NCBI GenBank assembly: GCA_022799355.1
Contig: JAAWOG010000007.1
Coordinates: 28,545 to 92,544 of the forward strand
Source: Lachnospiraceae bacterium
GTDB taxonomy: Bacteria; Bacillota; Clostridia; Lachnospirales; Lachnospiraceae
DNA: 64,000 nucleotides
Direction of reading: 5' to 3'
The notes beneath the pieces are model-generated. The model was not told the DNA's origin, made no database searches, and worked only from the letters and a program-made list of their open reading frames with translations. Positions within the stretch are counted from its first letter, which is position 1; the number at the start of each line of letters is the position of its first letter. The position numbers and the translations under genes are program-made. Shown piece by piece: positions 36,311 through 45,685 of this stretch.

Positions 36311-37681
36311 ATGGATACATACAGAAAACTGACGCCGGAAAAGAAGCTTTTTTACAGATCGCTCCTTTCCCTGGTCATTCCGATCACCATTCAAAATCTA
36401 ATCACAAACATGGTAAACTCCGCCGATGTACTGATGCTCAACTACGTCAATCAGTCCTCCATGTCGGCGGTCTCCCTTGCCAACCAGTATCAGTTTATCC
36501 TGGGCGGCTTTTTCTTCGGCATCACCTCCGGGACCACCATGCTCTGTGCCCAGTACTGGGGGAAAAAAGATATGAACTCCATTCAGGCGGTCTTTGGCAT
36601 CGCCCTGAAAATATCCCTCGGCTTTACATGCATCCTGTCCTTTGCGGCAATCGTATTTCCCGCTCTTCTGATGCGGATCTTTACACCGGATAGGGAACTG
36701 ATCGAAATGGGGGCTTCTTATCTGAGGGTTATCGGCATTTCCTATCTTCTGACAGGTTTCTCCCAGACTTACCTGTGTGTTTTAAAAAGTGTGGAAAGAG
36801 CAAAAACAAGCACGCTGATAAGCTGCACCGCCCTGTTTCTCAATGTATTTCTAAACGCGGTGTTTATTTTCGGGCTGTTCCATGCGCCAAAACTCGGCAT
36901 CCTGGGTGTGGCGCTCGCCACGGTGATTGCCCGGGTGGTAGAAATACTGCTCTGTTTCGCAGACTTTTTCCGCGGGCGGATCTTCAAACCGGAGCTTTCC
37001 GTCATGTTCGGCAGGCATACACTGCTGCTTCAGGATTTTTTAAAGTACTCCATCCCCGCGCTTTTGAATGACTGTATCTGGACCTTTGCCTTTTCCACCT
37101 ACTCTATCATCCTCGGTCATATGAATTCCGATATGGTGGCCGCCGCTTCCGTTGCTACTACGATCCGGGACCTGCTCAGCGTTGTCTGCTTCGGTATCGG
37201 CAGCGCCGGCACGGTCCTTCTCGGAAAGTCCTTAGGGGAGAAGCGTATGGACAAGGCGAAAGCGGACGCATCCAGCCTCTGCCGGTGTACATTCGCCGTC
37301 AGTGTATTGACCGCAATAGTCATTATTCTGTTCCGAAAGCCTGTTATCAGTGTTTTCGATTTGACGCCCCTGGCCCGGGATTATCTGAACTTTATGCTGC
37401 TTGTCAGTTCCTACTATGTGATCGGACAGGCAATGAACACGCTGACCATCGCCGGCATCTTCCGCGCCGGCGGCAACTCCCGTTTCGGGCTGATCTGCGA
37501 TATTATCGTGATGTGGGTAATTGCCGTCCCTCTCGGCTTTATCAGCGCCTTTGTCCTGCACCTGCCGCCGAAAGCAGTCTACTTCATCCTCTGTCTGGAT
37601 GAATTCTGGAAAATACCGGTGGTATGGCGGTATTACAAAAGTGAAAAATGGCTCAACAATATAACAAGGGAATACGAGTAG
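36311..37681 (+). CDS. MATE family efflux transporter
   Basis: A 456-aa polytopic inner-membrane protein with the two-bundle MATE layout. It starts TPEKKLFYRSLLSLVIPITIQNLI and has SADVLMLNYVNQSSMSAVSLANQ and a second repeat from about residue 235 (LLQDFLKYSIPALLNDCIW). MATE proteins export drugs or metabolites using a Na+ or H+ gradient; the substrate cannot be read from sequence. It stands alone on the plus strand between minus-strand genes. Confidence 0.92.
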   Translation: MDTYRKLTPEKKLFYRSLLSLVIPITIQNLITNMVNSADVLMLNYVNQSSMSAVSLANQYQFILGGFFFGITSGTTMLCAQYWGKKDMNSIQAVFGIALKISLGFTCILSFAAIVFPALLMRIFTPDRELIEMGASYLRVIGISYLLTGFSQTYLCVLKSVERAKTSTLISCTALFLNVFLNAVFIFGLFHAPKLGILGVALATVIARVVEILLCFADFFRGRIFKPELSVMFGRHTLLLQDFLKYSIPALLNDCIWTFAFSTYSIILGHMNSDMVAAASVATTIRDLLSVVCFGIGSAGTVLLGKSLGEKRMDKAKADASSLCRCTFAVSVLTAIVIILFRKPVISVFDLTPLARDYLNFMLLVSSYYVIGQAMNTLTIAGIFRAGGNSRFGLICDIIVMWVIAVPLGFISAFVLHLPPKAVYFILCLDEFWKIPVVWRYYKSEKWLNNITREYE

Positions 37682-37739
37682 TATTCCCCTGCATACAGAC
37701 AGTATTTCTTCCTGCACATTCTCTTATTTATCCGGCATA

Positions 37740-38813
37740 TCATCTGATCTCCGCATCGTTCCGCTCACTTATCTCCTTTGCGATTTCTCTGATATCAAAC
37801 TCCGGAGCAAATTTCTCAGCCACATGGCAGATTTTCTCAACGACCAAAACCTCCTCTTCCAGTTCCTCCGCAATTTCCTCCACCGTTTTATTCTTCTTCA
37901 TCTTTTTACAAATCTGAGACACCAAACGCTGCAGGTCTCCGACCGCTTCTCCTTTTGCTATTCCCTTTGCTATTCCCTTTTCTATTCCCCTCTCTATTCC
38001 TATTGCCTCCCCTTTCGCCATTCCCTTTTCTATCCCTATTGCTTCCCCTTCAGCCAGGCGTCTCTCAAATTCTTCCCACAACCTCATATACTTTACCGTC
38101 ACCTCCGGATCTCTCTTCACGGTTTCAACCATACCATGGATCTTACGCAGATCTTCGTTCACCGCATTCTCATATGTCGTATTTTCCATATAGCATAACA
38201 GTTGCTTTAGTTCCTCAGCCAGCTCCCCTTCCGTCCCTTTTGTATACAGAAACAATGTACTCGCACCATCCTCATACTCCATCCCCGGTACTTCCAAACA
38301 TCTGTTTTTCACGGTATACCGCATCCGGTTCCATCCAAACGGATCAAAGGGCAGAATCATAATGATCACCACATTCTTCAACTTGTCGTAATCCAATCCG
38401 GCCTGCAGACTTCTTGCCGCAATTTTCGCATGGTAGAAACGCACCCTGCGGGGCAGTATTTTTCTGTCCGCCTCACTGCTTTTTTGATCCGGCTCCATAT
38501 CATAAACGGTAGCCCGCTCCTCGGCATTTTCCTCTATATCCGCCTCCATATATACATCGAGTCTCGTACCATGCATATCGGAATCCGCACCATAGAACAC
38601 TTTCTGCGCCGCAACCGACAAATGTTTGATTTCCCTTCCAAAAACAGTCTTAAGCAATATCCTGACAAACTGCTCCCCTATCTCCGGATAAGTCACCACC
38701 GAACCAAACAGGAAATCATCCAGCAGGTTCATCTCCTCAAGTTTCTTTTTCGCAGCCGGTCCGTTTACCGCGCTCCCTCGTACCTCTCTTCTTTTTTCTT
38801 TCTCTGTTCTCAT
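37740..38813 (-). CDS. Rpn family (PD-(D/E)XK) nuclease / putative transposase
   Basis: A 357-aa protein of the Rpn/TIGR01784-like group. The N-terminal nuclease core has MNLLDDFLFGSVV, GTRLDVYMEAD (acidic residue) and VYDMEPDQ (the D/E-x-Q/K strand), then RRVRFYHAKIAARSLQAGLDY. The C-terminal tail holds a low-complexity series of GIxKG units (about 255-290), encoded by near-repeats at 37945-38050, and a short helical end. Rpn proteins promote recombination-independent DNA rearrangement in E. coli. Many such genes are solitary, as here. Confidence 0.85.
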   Translation of the reverse strand: MRTEKEKRREVRGSAVNGPAAKKKLEEMNLLDDFLFGSVVTYPEIGEQFVRILLKTVFGREIKHLSVAAQKVFYGADSDMHGTRLDVYMEADIEENAEERATVYDMEPDQKSSEADRKILPRRVRFYHAKIAARSLQAGLDYDKLKNVVIIMILPFDPFGWNRMRYTVKNRCLEVPGMEYEDGASTLFLYTKGTEGELAEELKQLLCYMENTTYENAVNEDLRKIHGMVETVKRDPEVTVKYMRLWEEFERRLAEGEAIGIEKGMAKGEAIGIERGIEKGIAKGIAKGEAVGDLQRLVSQICKKMKKNKTVEEIAEELEEEVLVVEKICHVAEKFAPEFDIREIAKEISERNDAEIR

Positions 38814-39091
38814 ATACCTCTCCTTTCACACCGTGCGGAAAGAAGAGCATATATGATTCAAACAGGATGATCCTTATCACCATTTCTCCGCAATCCGCCA
38901 TATTTACCGGAATGTTCTCATTCCGTGGAAGATTCCTCTTCCTTTCTCATAAACAGGGATCGTCAACCGAAATGGTTTTTAGACGTTTCATTAGATGTTT
39001 CCCGGATATGTATTTATATACTACTACAAATAGCCATATATTGCAATATGTTTCCTCCAATTATAAATAAATTTATTGATAAAGTATTCTA

Positions 39092-40510
39092 TCATCTCTT
39101 CGGTCTGATCCAAAAACTCCCCGTATGATCATCCATCTCATAGGAAACTCTGTATGTTCCCGGCGTATCTATCCTTATTTCATATTCTCCGGTTCCAATG
39201 TCCTCCTTTTCAAATACCTCATCCCCTCTCTCATTTTCTATCTCCAGATCCAGCTCACCGCTTTCCGTGACAAAGGACAGAACCAGCGTCACAGGTTCCG
39301 AAACCTCAAGCTGAAAAGAAAAATTTTCAGCAGTTGTGTTCAGGTTTTCCCTACCAATGCTCTCCGGCCAGTTGTCCAGCAGAAATTCCATCCCCATCTC
39401 CTCCGGATCGATCATCATCTTCTGCCAGGCATCCTCCATCTCACTGAGCGCATTCTCCATTGCCGCATCCTCTATGGTCCCCATACCGGATGCATTCGCC
39501 GCTCCCGTATCCGGCGCATTCTCCATCCCGGCAGCCATCGGATCTTCCGTTCCGGCAAACCCCATATAAATACTGCCCATATCACAGTTCAGCTCATACA
39601 GGCTCTGTCCGTCCGAATACCTGCCATAGAGTTCCATGGAACTTGAAAGCCCCGAATAGGATCTTGCCTCTCCGTTCTCCGCCCCTATGGTGATATCTCC
39701 CATACTGCAGTTCACTTCATAGTCATGATTTTCATAGAAATCCCGCAGGAAAATATCGATCTCTCCCAAATTGACGTTCGCCTCCAGATTACCTGTGACC
39801 AGGCTCTCCTCCAACGTAATATTTCCTGCATTGACAGATGTGTCACTTTCCTTTGCATCCAGCCTGTGCACCAGGATGGAACCTGCCGCCACTTCGGCGT
39901 TAAAACTATCGGCCCTCACTTCCTCCATGGTGATGTTGCCGGCGTCCACCTCTATCTCCATGTTCCCTGCGGAAAAAAGATTTCTGGTGATGATCTCTCC
40001 CGCGCCCATCCGGATATCCACATCATCCAGCACAATTCCTTCCGGAAGAGTCAGCGTCAGATCCGTCTCGCCGCCGCCCACCGGACATATCTGTTTCAGA
40101 TAGAAGGTGTCTCCTTCTATATAATACTGGCATTCCGGTCCTCCCTTTTTTTCCAGCGTCAAACCATCTCCCTGACATATGGTCAGGCTGCCGCCGCCGA
40201 TTTCCAGATCCAGGTTATAAATATCCGTCCCCCGCAGGCTGTCGTCAGTAAAGCTTCCGTACATTATGTCGTGATCTTCATCAAATTCTATACCAAACAG
40301 CATCACGACTCCGCTGCCGTCCCCTTTGATCCGCCTGAAATCCCATCTTCTCACCCTGTTCCAGGCATCCCGCACCAGCGCATGATTCTTCGTATTTCCA
40401 TACTTTTTATCCGTATAGTTTACGCCTGCCGCCCCTATGATTCCCAGTATGACGCCAACGGCAAAAAAACAGCCCGCCGCAGTCAACATCCCTCTGATAA
40501 ATTTTTTCAT
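39092..40510 (-). CDS. DUF4097-like beta-repeat protein, membrane anchored
   Basis: A 472-aa protein with an N-terminal membrane segment (TAAGCFFAVGVILGIIGAAGV, residues 10-30) and a long extracytoplasmic beta-solenoid-like region. That region has repeated GxIxxxxxxA/L-type units (DIRMGAGEIITRN, EVDAGNITMEEV, SVNAGNITLEES, NVNLGEIDIFL). Such adhesin-like domains commonly lie next to DUF1700 and PadR genes. It overlaps the DUF1700 gene by 4 bp (ATGA). The C-terminal part ends in a jelly-roll-like segment (DTPGTYRVSYEMDDHTG). A role in envelope stress response is inferred. Confidence 0.8.
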   Translation of the reverse strand: MKKFIRGMLTAAGCFFAVGVILGIIGAAGVNYTDKKYGNTKNHALVRDAWNRVRRWDFRRIKGDGSGVVMLFGIEFDEDHDIMYGSFTDDSLRGTDIYNLDLEIGGGSLTICQGDGLTLEKKGGPECQYYIEGDTFYLKQICPVGGGETDLTLTLPEGIVLDDVDIRMGAGEIITRNLFSAGNMEIEVDAGNITMEEVRADSFNAEVAAGSILVHRLDAKESDTSVNAGNITLEESLVTGNLEANVNLGEIDIFLRDFYENHDYEVNCSMGDITIGAENGEARSYSGLSSSMELYGRYSDGQSLYELNCDMGSIYMGFAGTEDPMAAGMENAPDTGAANASGMGTIEDAAMENALSEMEDAWQKMMIDPEEMGMEFLLDNWPESIGRENLNTTAENFSFQLEVSEPVTLVLSFVTESGELDLEIENERGDEVFEKEDIGTGEYEIRIDTPGTYRVSYEMDDHTGSFWIRPKR

Positions 40511-41385
40511 GCCCTCTCCTCCCCTTTTCTTTTTCTCTCAGACCATTTTCTGCTCAGATATTTCCCTAATCCTTCTACCTCATGGATCAGCCACGGGAAA
40601 AATTTCCCGAAAACTACCACGATTGCGAGAACAAGCAGTAAAAAAAGCGCAATGATAAGACAGCCCAGCGCTATACATACCATTCCCGCAAAGGGACTGT
40701 AAATCAATGTCGGAAATCCTATGACAAACAAAGCGATACCCACCGCGAGCAATGCCACAATCACCGCGATAGCCGCAGCGGCCACACCGAATATGGCCCC
40801 CAGGATTCCCACAACAATCCCAAGTGCTGCCGCCCCCAGTGCAAAAATAATCGGAGATGCAAAAATACCAAGTATTACCAAAAGCACGATCATTCCGCCG
40901 CTTACATCGCTTTTCTTCTTTCCCTGTCCGTCCCGGTACGCATAAGCATTCTGTCCGGCACCGTGCCCCGTATAGCTGCCCCGATAGGGTTCCCCATTCC
41001 GGTTTCCATAGCCGCCCCGATTTCCATCCGCGTTTGACTTCGTATAACCACTGTCGTTTCCTTCTGCAGCGCCTTCCTGCGTTCCGCTCTTCGTTTTTTT
41101 GCTTTCATCTTTCTTTCCGTATACTTCCGGCGGATTATCGCTTCCCACCTTTTCACGGTATCCATTTTCCGTAAATACACCTTCCTCCGATTTGTGCAGC
41201 CCTGCCCTGATCTGCTCCGCCACCTGCTCCGGCGAGCCAAGAGAGAGCAGCACATCCGCTTCATTTTCTTCCCCTGCATCCGCAAAATATTCCTCATAAT
41301 ATTCTATTGCTTCCGCGCGTTCCTCACTGGTAAGCCCGATAAGCTGCGCCTGCAGTCTGTCTAAAAAGTCCCGTTTATCCAACAT
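40507..41385 (-). CDS. DUF1700 (HAAS-domain) membrane protein
   Basis: A 292-aa protein whose N-terminal 70 residues (MLDKRDFLDRLQAQLIGLTSEERAEAIEYYEEYF) are a HAAS/DUF1700 domain. A long Gly/Asn/Tyr-rich linker (about 85-160) and four or more hydrophobic helices follow (about 165-275). I use the ATG at 41385 after GGGAGGG. It overlaps the padR end by 11 bp. HAAS proteins are typically read with a PadR regulator, as here. Confidence 0.85.
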   Translation of the reverse strand: MLDKRDFLDRLQAQLIGLTSEERAEAIEYYEEYFADAGEENEADVLLSLGSPEQVAEQIRAGLHKSEEGVFTENGYREKVGSDNPPEVYGKKDESKKTKSGTQEGAAEGNDSGYTKSNADGNRGGYGNRNGEPYRGSYTGHGAGQNAYAYRDGQGKKKSDVSGGMIVLLVILGIFASPIIFALGAAALGIVVGILGAIFGVAAAAIAVIVALLAVGIALFVIGFPTLIYSPFAGMVCIALGCLIIALFLLLVLAIVVVFGKFFPWLIHEVEGLGKYLSRKWSERKRKGEERA

Positions 41386-41701
41386 TCTGCCCTCCCTCAA
41401 ATATAGCCGTAATTTTCCGTGAATACCTCAGCCATTCCATTTTATACAGATTAAGCTGAGCGTCTCCCTTCCCTGTAATCCTGTAATACCTCCGGTTCCT
41501 GCCGTCTATCGCTCTGTCATAGATCTCCAGGCACTCATCTTTCTGCAGACGCCGCAGCACCGGGTACAGCGTGGATTCCGATACATCAATAAGCTGCTGC
41601 ACTTCCTTGGTGATCTTATAACCGTATGTGCCGTCTTTCGTCCACGATACCACCGCCAGCACAATCGCATCAAGCAGTGCCGCTCCTGTGTTAAATACCA
41701 T
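41375..41701 (-). CDS. PadR family transcriptional regulator
   Basis: A 108-aa winged-helix repressor: ALLDAIVLAVVSWTKDGTYGYKI, ESTLYPVLRRLQKDECLEIYD and the wing RNRRYYRITGKG. I use the ATG at 41701 because GGAGG lies 7 nt upstream; an upstream in-frame start has no homology. It is first in a three-gene operon with DUF1700 and DUF4097 genes. A palindrome overlapping its promoter suggests autorepression. Confidence 0.94.
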   Translation of the reverse strand: MVFNTGAALLDAIVLAVVSWTKDGTYGYKITKEVQQLIDVSESTLYPVLRRLQKDECLEIYDRAIDGRNRRYYRITGKGDAQLNLYKMEWLRYSRKITAIFEGGQNVG

Positions 41702-41790
41702 TACTTTACCTCCTATTCCGACTCTTATTCCTATTCCAGTTCCGCAGATGCCTTCCGGCGCATCCACTTTTTTATATAATATTATACAGC

Positions 41791-41837
41791 ATATAGCATT
41801 GTACTAATACTATATTCCATATAATATTATTTGTCAA
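41791..41837 (-). promoter_or_regulatory. padR promoter with overlapping palindromic operator
   Basis: TTGACA (41832-41837) and TATAGT (41809-41814) are 17 bp apart on the minus strand. An inverted repeat ATATAGCATT (41791-41800) / AATACTATAT (41806-41815), with a 5-nt centre, overlaps the -10. PadR proteins bind sites of this kind and usually repress their own operon. Confidence 0.75.
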
Positions 41838-41903
41838 CACATATATGCACTTTTTCTCCCACATTTAAAATCGTATCCGAAATGATGCCGCAGACAAACC
41901 ATC

Positions 41904-42160
41904 AATCGAGTAGGAGGTAGGCGATTATTTCGCCTACCGACCTCCCACACCACCGTGCGTACCGTTCGGTACACGGCGGTTCAATCAACTTAACAAGCAA
42001 CACACTTTGTTGTGTAGTAGTCTAACATTGAGATTCCGCTATGTGCTTCGCCGTTGCCTACGCGCACTCGGGACTTGCACCCGTTAGAGAACTCCCATGC
42101 TGGGCAAACAAAAGCGGCATGGCGCCCTTGCCATACCGCAGTTTCCCTCCGTCATACCAT
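41904..42160 (-). mobile_element. ORF-less group II intron remnant
   Basis: Read on the minus strand, the 3' end shows a domain V hairpin (41948-41983: nine-bp helix ACCGCCGTG/CACGGTGGT with one G-U, CG bulge, TACC/GGTA, GAAC loop). A domain VI-like stem (TAGGCG/CGCCTA inside GGAGG/CCTCC) follows and ends in CTACTCGATT at 41904. Upstream, GGGTGCAAGTCCCGAG and GTAGGCAACGGCGAA (about 42050-42080) are typical of intron domain I. No maturase ORF lies between. The upstream boundary is uncertain and 42160 is approximate. It sits between the M24 gene and padR. Confidence 0.6.
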
Positions 42161-42178
42161 ATCAGATTCATGCAGACA

Positions 42179-43366
42179 TTATCTGATTTCCGTCCCAAAA
42201 AGCTTATCCATTTTCGGAGAAAGTGCCACCGGACCATTTTCCGTGATACGGTACCCTGTCTCGATCCTGCCGCCGATCACTTCCGGTATCTTAAACATGC
42301 TGACATCGATCATGATCGTCATCCCCGGCTGCAGGGGCATACCCCCATCACAACAGTCATAGCTGGTATAACTTGCCCCTTCACATTCCATCAGCCCCGT
42401 GGAATGAGCAAATTGTGCCACCAGATAATCGCCGTATCCCAGCTTTCTTAAATAATCCATCCCCGCTTTGTCGATCTCTGCCGGTTTTACACCGGGATAC
42501 AGCTTTTCTTTGCACAGATGAAGCGCATGGCGCATGGCATTCATCATATCCCTCTGCTTCTTCGTATATTCTCCGGACACAGGAACGGTATCTCCGAATG
42601 TACCCGTATACCCGCACCATTGCGGCGCCATACCAAGCATGATCATCTCTCCCGCCTGCAGTTCTTTATCCACAGGGGTAGATACGATCCCTTCCACACG
42701 CTTTCCCGAAGCGATAATCGCGTCGAATCCATAGCCGCTCGCCCCATTCCATCTGGCGGCATATTCTCCCGCTGCCGCAACCTGCAATTCACCGGCTCCC
42801 GGCCTTATCGTTTTTAACATTGCATCGTAAGCGGCATCCGCCAGCTTATTTGCCTTCTCCATGCAGGACAGTTCCCATTCCGACTTCACCAGCCGAAGCA
42901 GTTCAAACTCAAAGGTAATATCCACGATCTCGATTCCTGCAAAACCTGCGCAGAAATCACGGTATAGCTTTGTCGGCATTTTATCCGGCGCCACAAAGCC
43001 GATTCTCTTTAAAACCGTCCCCGCCGCAGACAACTCCCTGTTGAGCTCCGCGAAATCATACATTTTAGAATACAGAAATTCTATTCCAGGCTGCATAAAT
43101 ACACTGAAATTCCTTGTATTTTTAATAGCTGAATCCTGCTTTGCAAACTCTTCACTCTCCGAACCTCCCAAAAGCAGCGGCTCCCCCTGCACCGGCACAA
43201 GCACCGCACCATATTCAAACTGCGGGCACCACCCGGTCAGGTACCATCCGTTTGCGATATTCACCATATCATAATAAACCAGCGCCGCATCCAGTTCTTT
43301 CTCCTTCAGCAGTTCCTGAATTTTCCCGATTCTTCTATTTGTTTCATCCATATTATAAAATGACAT
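42179..43366 (-). CDS. Creatinase-like M24 family protein (copy 1)
   Basis: A 395-aa pita-bread-fold protein with an N-terminal creatinase-type domain (to about residue 130) and a C-terminal M24 domain. Of the five metal ligands of aminopeptidases, both Asp are absent (LGMAPQWCGYTGTFGD), the first Glu is Asp (IMIDVSMF), and the His (FAHSTG) and last Glu (GGRIETGY) remain. This is the pattern of metal-free creatinase rather than prolidase. The substrate may be a guanidino or other small amide, unproven. It lies 12 bp after a lacI-type gene and has a paralogue at 51528-52700. Confidence 0.8.
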   Translation of the reverse strand: MSFYNMDETNRRIGKIQELLKEKELDAALVYYDMVNIANGWYLTGWCPQFEYGAVLVPVQGEPLLLGGSESEEFAKQDSAIKNTRNFSVFMQPGIEFLYSKMYDFAELNRELSAAGTVLKRIGFVAPDKMPTKLYRDFCAGFAGIEIVDITFEFELLRLVKSEWELSCMEKANKLADAAYDAMLKTIRPGAGELQVAAAGEYAARWNGASGYGFDAIIASGKRVEGIVSTPVDKELQAGEMIMLGMAPQWCGYTGTFGDTVPVSGEYTKKQRDMMNAMRHALHLCKEKLYPGVKPAEIDKAGMDYLRKLGYGDYLVAQFAHSTGLMECEGASYTSYDCCDGGMPLQPGMTIMIDVSMFKIPEVIGGRIETGYRITENGPVALSPKMDKLFGTEIR

Positions 43367-43378
43367 AAGTTTTCTCCT

Positions 43379-44428
43379 TTACATGGAAACAATATTTTTA
43401 CAACTGTCGCGGGCGACAAAGCGGGGATTTAACAAGATCTTCTGTCCGATACTCTCCCGCATCGCATCCGCTCCTTCTTTATTTTTCTGGCGCAGGCGCT
43501 GCAGTAAAAGTCCCGCTACCGTCTCTCCGATCTCCTCCTCCGGCTGTTCCACTCCGGTGATCTGCGGTCTGAAAAGCTGCAGCCTCTCATTTAAATCACA
43601 GCCGATCAGAGAAATATCCTCCCCGATCGCCAGATCTTGTTCCCGGATCGCTCTGACGGCCCCGATGGTCATCAGCTCATGCATCGCGGCAATCGCCGTA
43701 ACAGGTTTTGTATCACGCCTCTCCAGTATCTTTTTTACCGCCCGATAACTCTCATCCTGACTGTAGGGCAATTTACAGACCATCTCTTTTGGTATGGAAA
43801 CTCCCTGCTTTTCACAGGTATCCAAAAATCCCTTCAGCCTCTGGACACTGGGCGAGAACCCACTTGAGCAACCGGTCAGCACGGCAATTTTCGTGTGCCC
43901 TTTCCCCAGAAAATATTTCGCGATCTTCTGCCCCACCATGTAATCATCTACCAGCACCGCATCTACCTGCAGTTCGGTATCCGGAATGGTGTCGATAAAT
44001 ACCACCGGAATCCCCAGGGCATAAAACCTTCCGAAATCAATGTGCTCCGGATCTACCGTCGCAATCACCAGCCCGTCAACACACTGCCGCAGCATCAGAT
44101 CCAGATAGCGCTTCTCCTTATCGGAACTTTCCTCCGAATCCGATAACAAAACCAGATATCCACTCTCAAACAACTTCCTGTTGATTCCCCGGATAATCCC
44201 GGCAAACAATTTCTGGCTGATATCGGGCACAATGATCCCGATTGTCGTGCTGCTGTTTGTCTTTAACGAGCGCGCCATATAATTCGGAACATACTGTTCC
44301 TTTTTTAATATTTCAAGCACCTTCTCCTTCGTCTCAGGACGAACATTTCCCTTATTATTTACAACCCGCGAAAGTGTCGCAACAGAAATATGATAAGTCT
44401 CGGCAATTTTCTTTAATGATTTTTCCAT
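43379..44428 (-). CDS. LacI family transcriptional regulator (copy 1)
   Basis: A 349-aa regulator with an N-terminal HTH (LKKIAETYHISVATLSRVVNNKG) and a periplasmic-binding-like effector domain (GIIVPDISQKLFAGIIRGINR, DLMLRQCVDGLVIATVD, ISLIGCDLNERLQLFRPQ). I use the ATG at 44428 because AGAAGGG lies 7 nt upstream. It is clearly paralogous to the regulator at 49438-50481, sharing long identical stretches such as LVLLSDSEES / ILLSDTEES. Each regulator is next to a creatinase-like gene, so the lacI-M24 pair looks duplicated. Confidence 0.93.
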   Translation of the reverse strand: MEKSLKKIAETYHISVATLSRVVNNKGNVRPETKEKVLEILKKEQYVPNYMARSLKTNSSTTIGIIVPDISQKLFAGIIRGINRKLFESGYLVLLSDSEESSDKEKRYLDLMLRQCVDGLVIATVDPEHIDFGRFYALGIPVVFIDTIPDTELQVDAVLVDDYMVGQKIAKYFLGKGHTKIAVLTGCSSGFSPSVQRLKGFLDTCEKQGVSIPKEMVCKLPYSQDESYRAVKKILERRDTKPVTAIAAMHELMTIGAVRAIREQDLAIGEDISLIGCDLNERLQLFRPQITGVEQPEEEIGETVAGLLLQRLRQKNKEGADAMRESIGQKILLNPRFVARDSCKNIVSM

Positions 44429-44660
44429 GTGGATACCCTTCTCATATCTGATTTTCATAACATTGCATATCGTCCGCAGTGCCCGCTCAGTCCACAGGCT
44501 ATCGCCCTATGGAAAAAGCCAGATAAATATCTGCTTATGTGCAAGCACAACACATCTTCTCATCAGCCTTTTTCCGCACTGCTCATTGCTTTCGTGAACA
44601 TTATACCATGTCTATCAACATAGTAACGCTTCGCGATGCACACTCGCTTCGCTCGGCGCC

Positions 44661-44686
44661 GGTATAATATCTGTCGATATTATACC
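44661..44686. promoter_or_regulatory. Palindrome upstream of lacI copy 1
   Basis: Perfect 10-bp arms GGTATAATAT and ATATTATACC with a 6-nt centre, in the 303-bp gap between the last permease gene and lacI. The same ATTATACC arm recurs at about 44600, closing a larger fold. The arms contain TATAAT on both strands, so it could be a promoter -10 region with a dyad operator. Confidence 0.45.
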
Positions 44687-44731
44687 ATATATTTATCCCA
44701 AAAAAATCATTAAAATGTTGAGAAAACAGCC

Positions 44732-45685
44732 TTAATTTTCATTTGCCACACGGCTCAGGCCGTCAATGACAATAACGATTATCACGATCAGCCCCTTGAT
44801 CAGCTGCTGCACATACGCCTGTATGCCAAGCAGCATAAGCGCGTTGTACAATACGTAAAGAACAATAAGCCCCAGCAGTGTCTTTCTGATATTTCCCGTT
44901 CCGCCCACCGTGCTCGTCCCGCCCACTACATTCGCGGAGATTGCCGCCATTGTCAGATCCATTCCGTAGAGCGCGTTTCCCGCCGATATGCGACATGCCA
45001 TCATGATCCCTCCCAGCGCGGAAGCTATGCCCAGAATAAAAAATACCATAAACTTATAGATCGGCGCATTGATCCCCGCATTCTTCGCCATCAGGTAATT
45101 ACCACCCACCGCATACAGCCCTCTCCCGAAGGCAGTATATTTCAAAAGCACTCCTGCCAACAGCCAGATTACAAAAAACGCCCACACAAGATAAGGGATT
45201 CCAAACAGTGCACCATTTCCCACCGTGTAACAGAAATCACTGTATATGGCGACAGGTTTTGCGTCCGTATAAAGGCACGCGGCTCCTTTTACCGTAATCT
45301 GCATCCCCATAGTCACAACAAAAGACGGGATATTGAACTTTGCCACCAGAAATCCGTTTGCCGCCCCGACAACCGCGCCGCTTAAAAGAGCCGCCGCCGC
45401 TGCCGCCGCAAAAGTTTTCTCATTCACCAGTGTCGCAAAAATCAGGGAGGAGAATGCCATAATGCTTCCCACCGACAAGTCGAACTCCCCGCAGATCAGC
45501 GCAAGCGCCATCGCAATCGTCACCACGCCATACACTGCAAAGCTGGAAAATATATTGATGATATTGCCCACCGTACAAAAATTAGGTATTAATACGGAAA
45601 ACAATACCAGCATCACCGCAAGTACCATCGGCACCATATGTTTTGTCAGCATACCGATCCCAACCATTCGTTCTTTCCGCGTCAT
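44732..45685 (-). CDS. Ribose-type ABC transporter permease (second)
   Basis: A 317-aa RbsC-like (CUT2 family) permease with 8-10 hydrophobic segments and the FDLSVGSIMAFSSLIFATLV and GANGFLVAKFNIPSFVVTMG-type motifs (AANGFLVAKFNIPSFVVTMG). Its start overlaps the preceding permease stop by 4 bp. With its neighbour it forms the membrane channel. The presence of two different permeases suggests a heterodimer, less usual than RbsC homodimers. Confidence 0.93.
   Translation of the reverse strand: MTRKERMVGIGMLTKHMVPMVLAVMLVLFSVLIPNFCTVGNIINIFSSFAVYGVVTIAMALALICGEFDLSVGSIMAFSSLIFATLVNEKTFAAAAAAALLSGAVVGAANGFLVAKFNIPSFVVTMGMQITVKGAACLYTDAKPVAIYSDFCYTVGNGALFGIPYLVWAFFVIWLLAGVLLKYTAFGRGLYAVGGNYLMAKNAGINAPIYKFMVFFILGIASALGGIMMACRISAGNALYGMDLTMAAISANVVGGTSTVGGTGNIRKTLLGLIVLYVLYNALMLLGIQAYVQQLIKGLIVIIVIVIDGLSRVANEN

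Noticed and set aside
37945..38050. Short regular repeats that might suggest a CRISPR array
   Set aside because: They are in-frame codon repeats of the Rpn-type protein, with no unique spacers and no cas genes.
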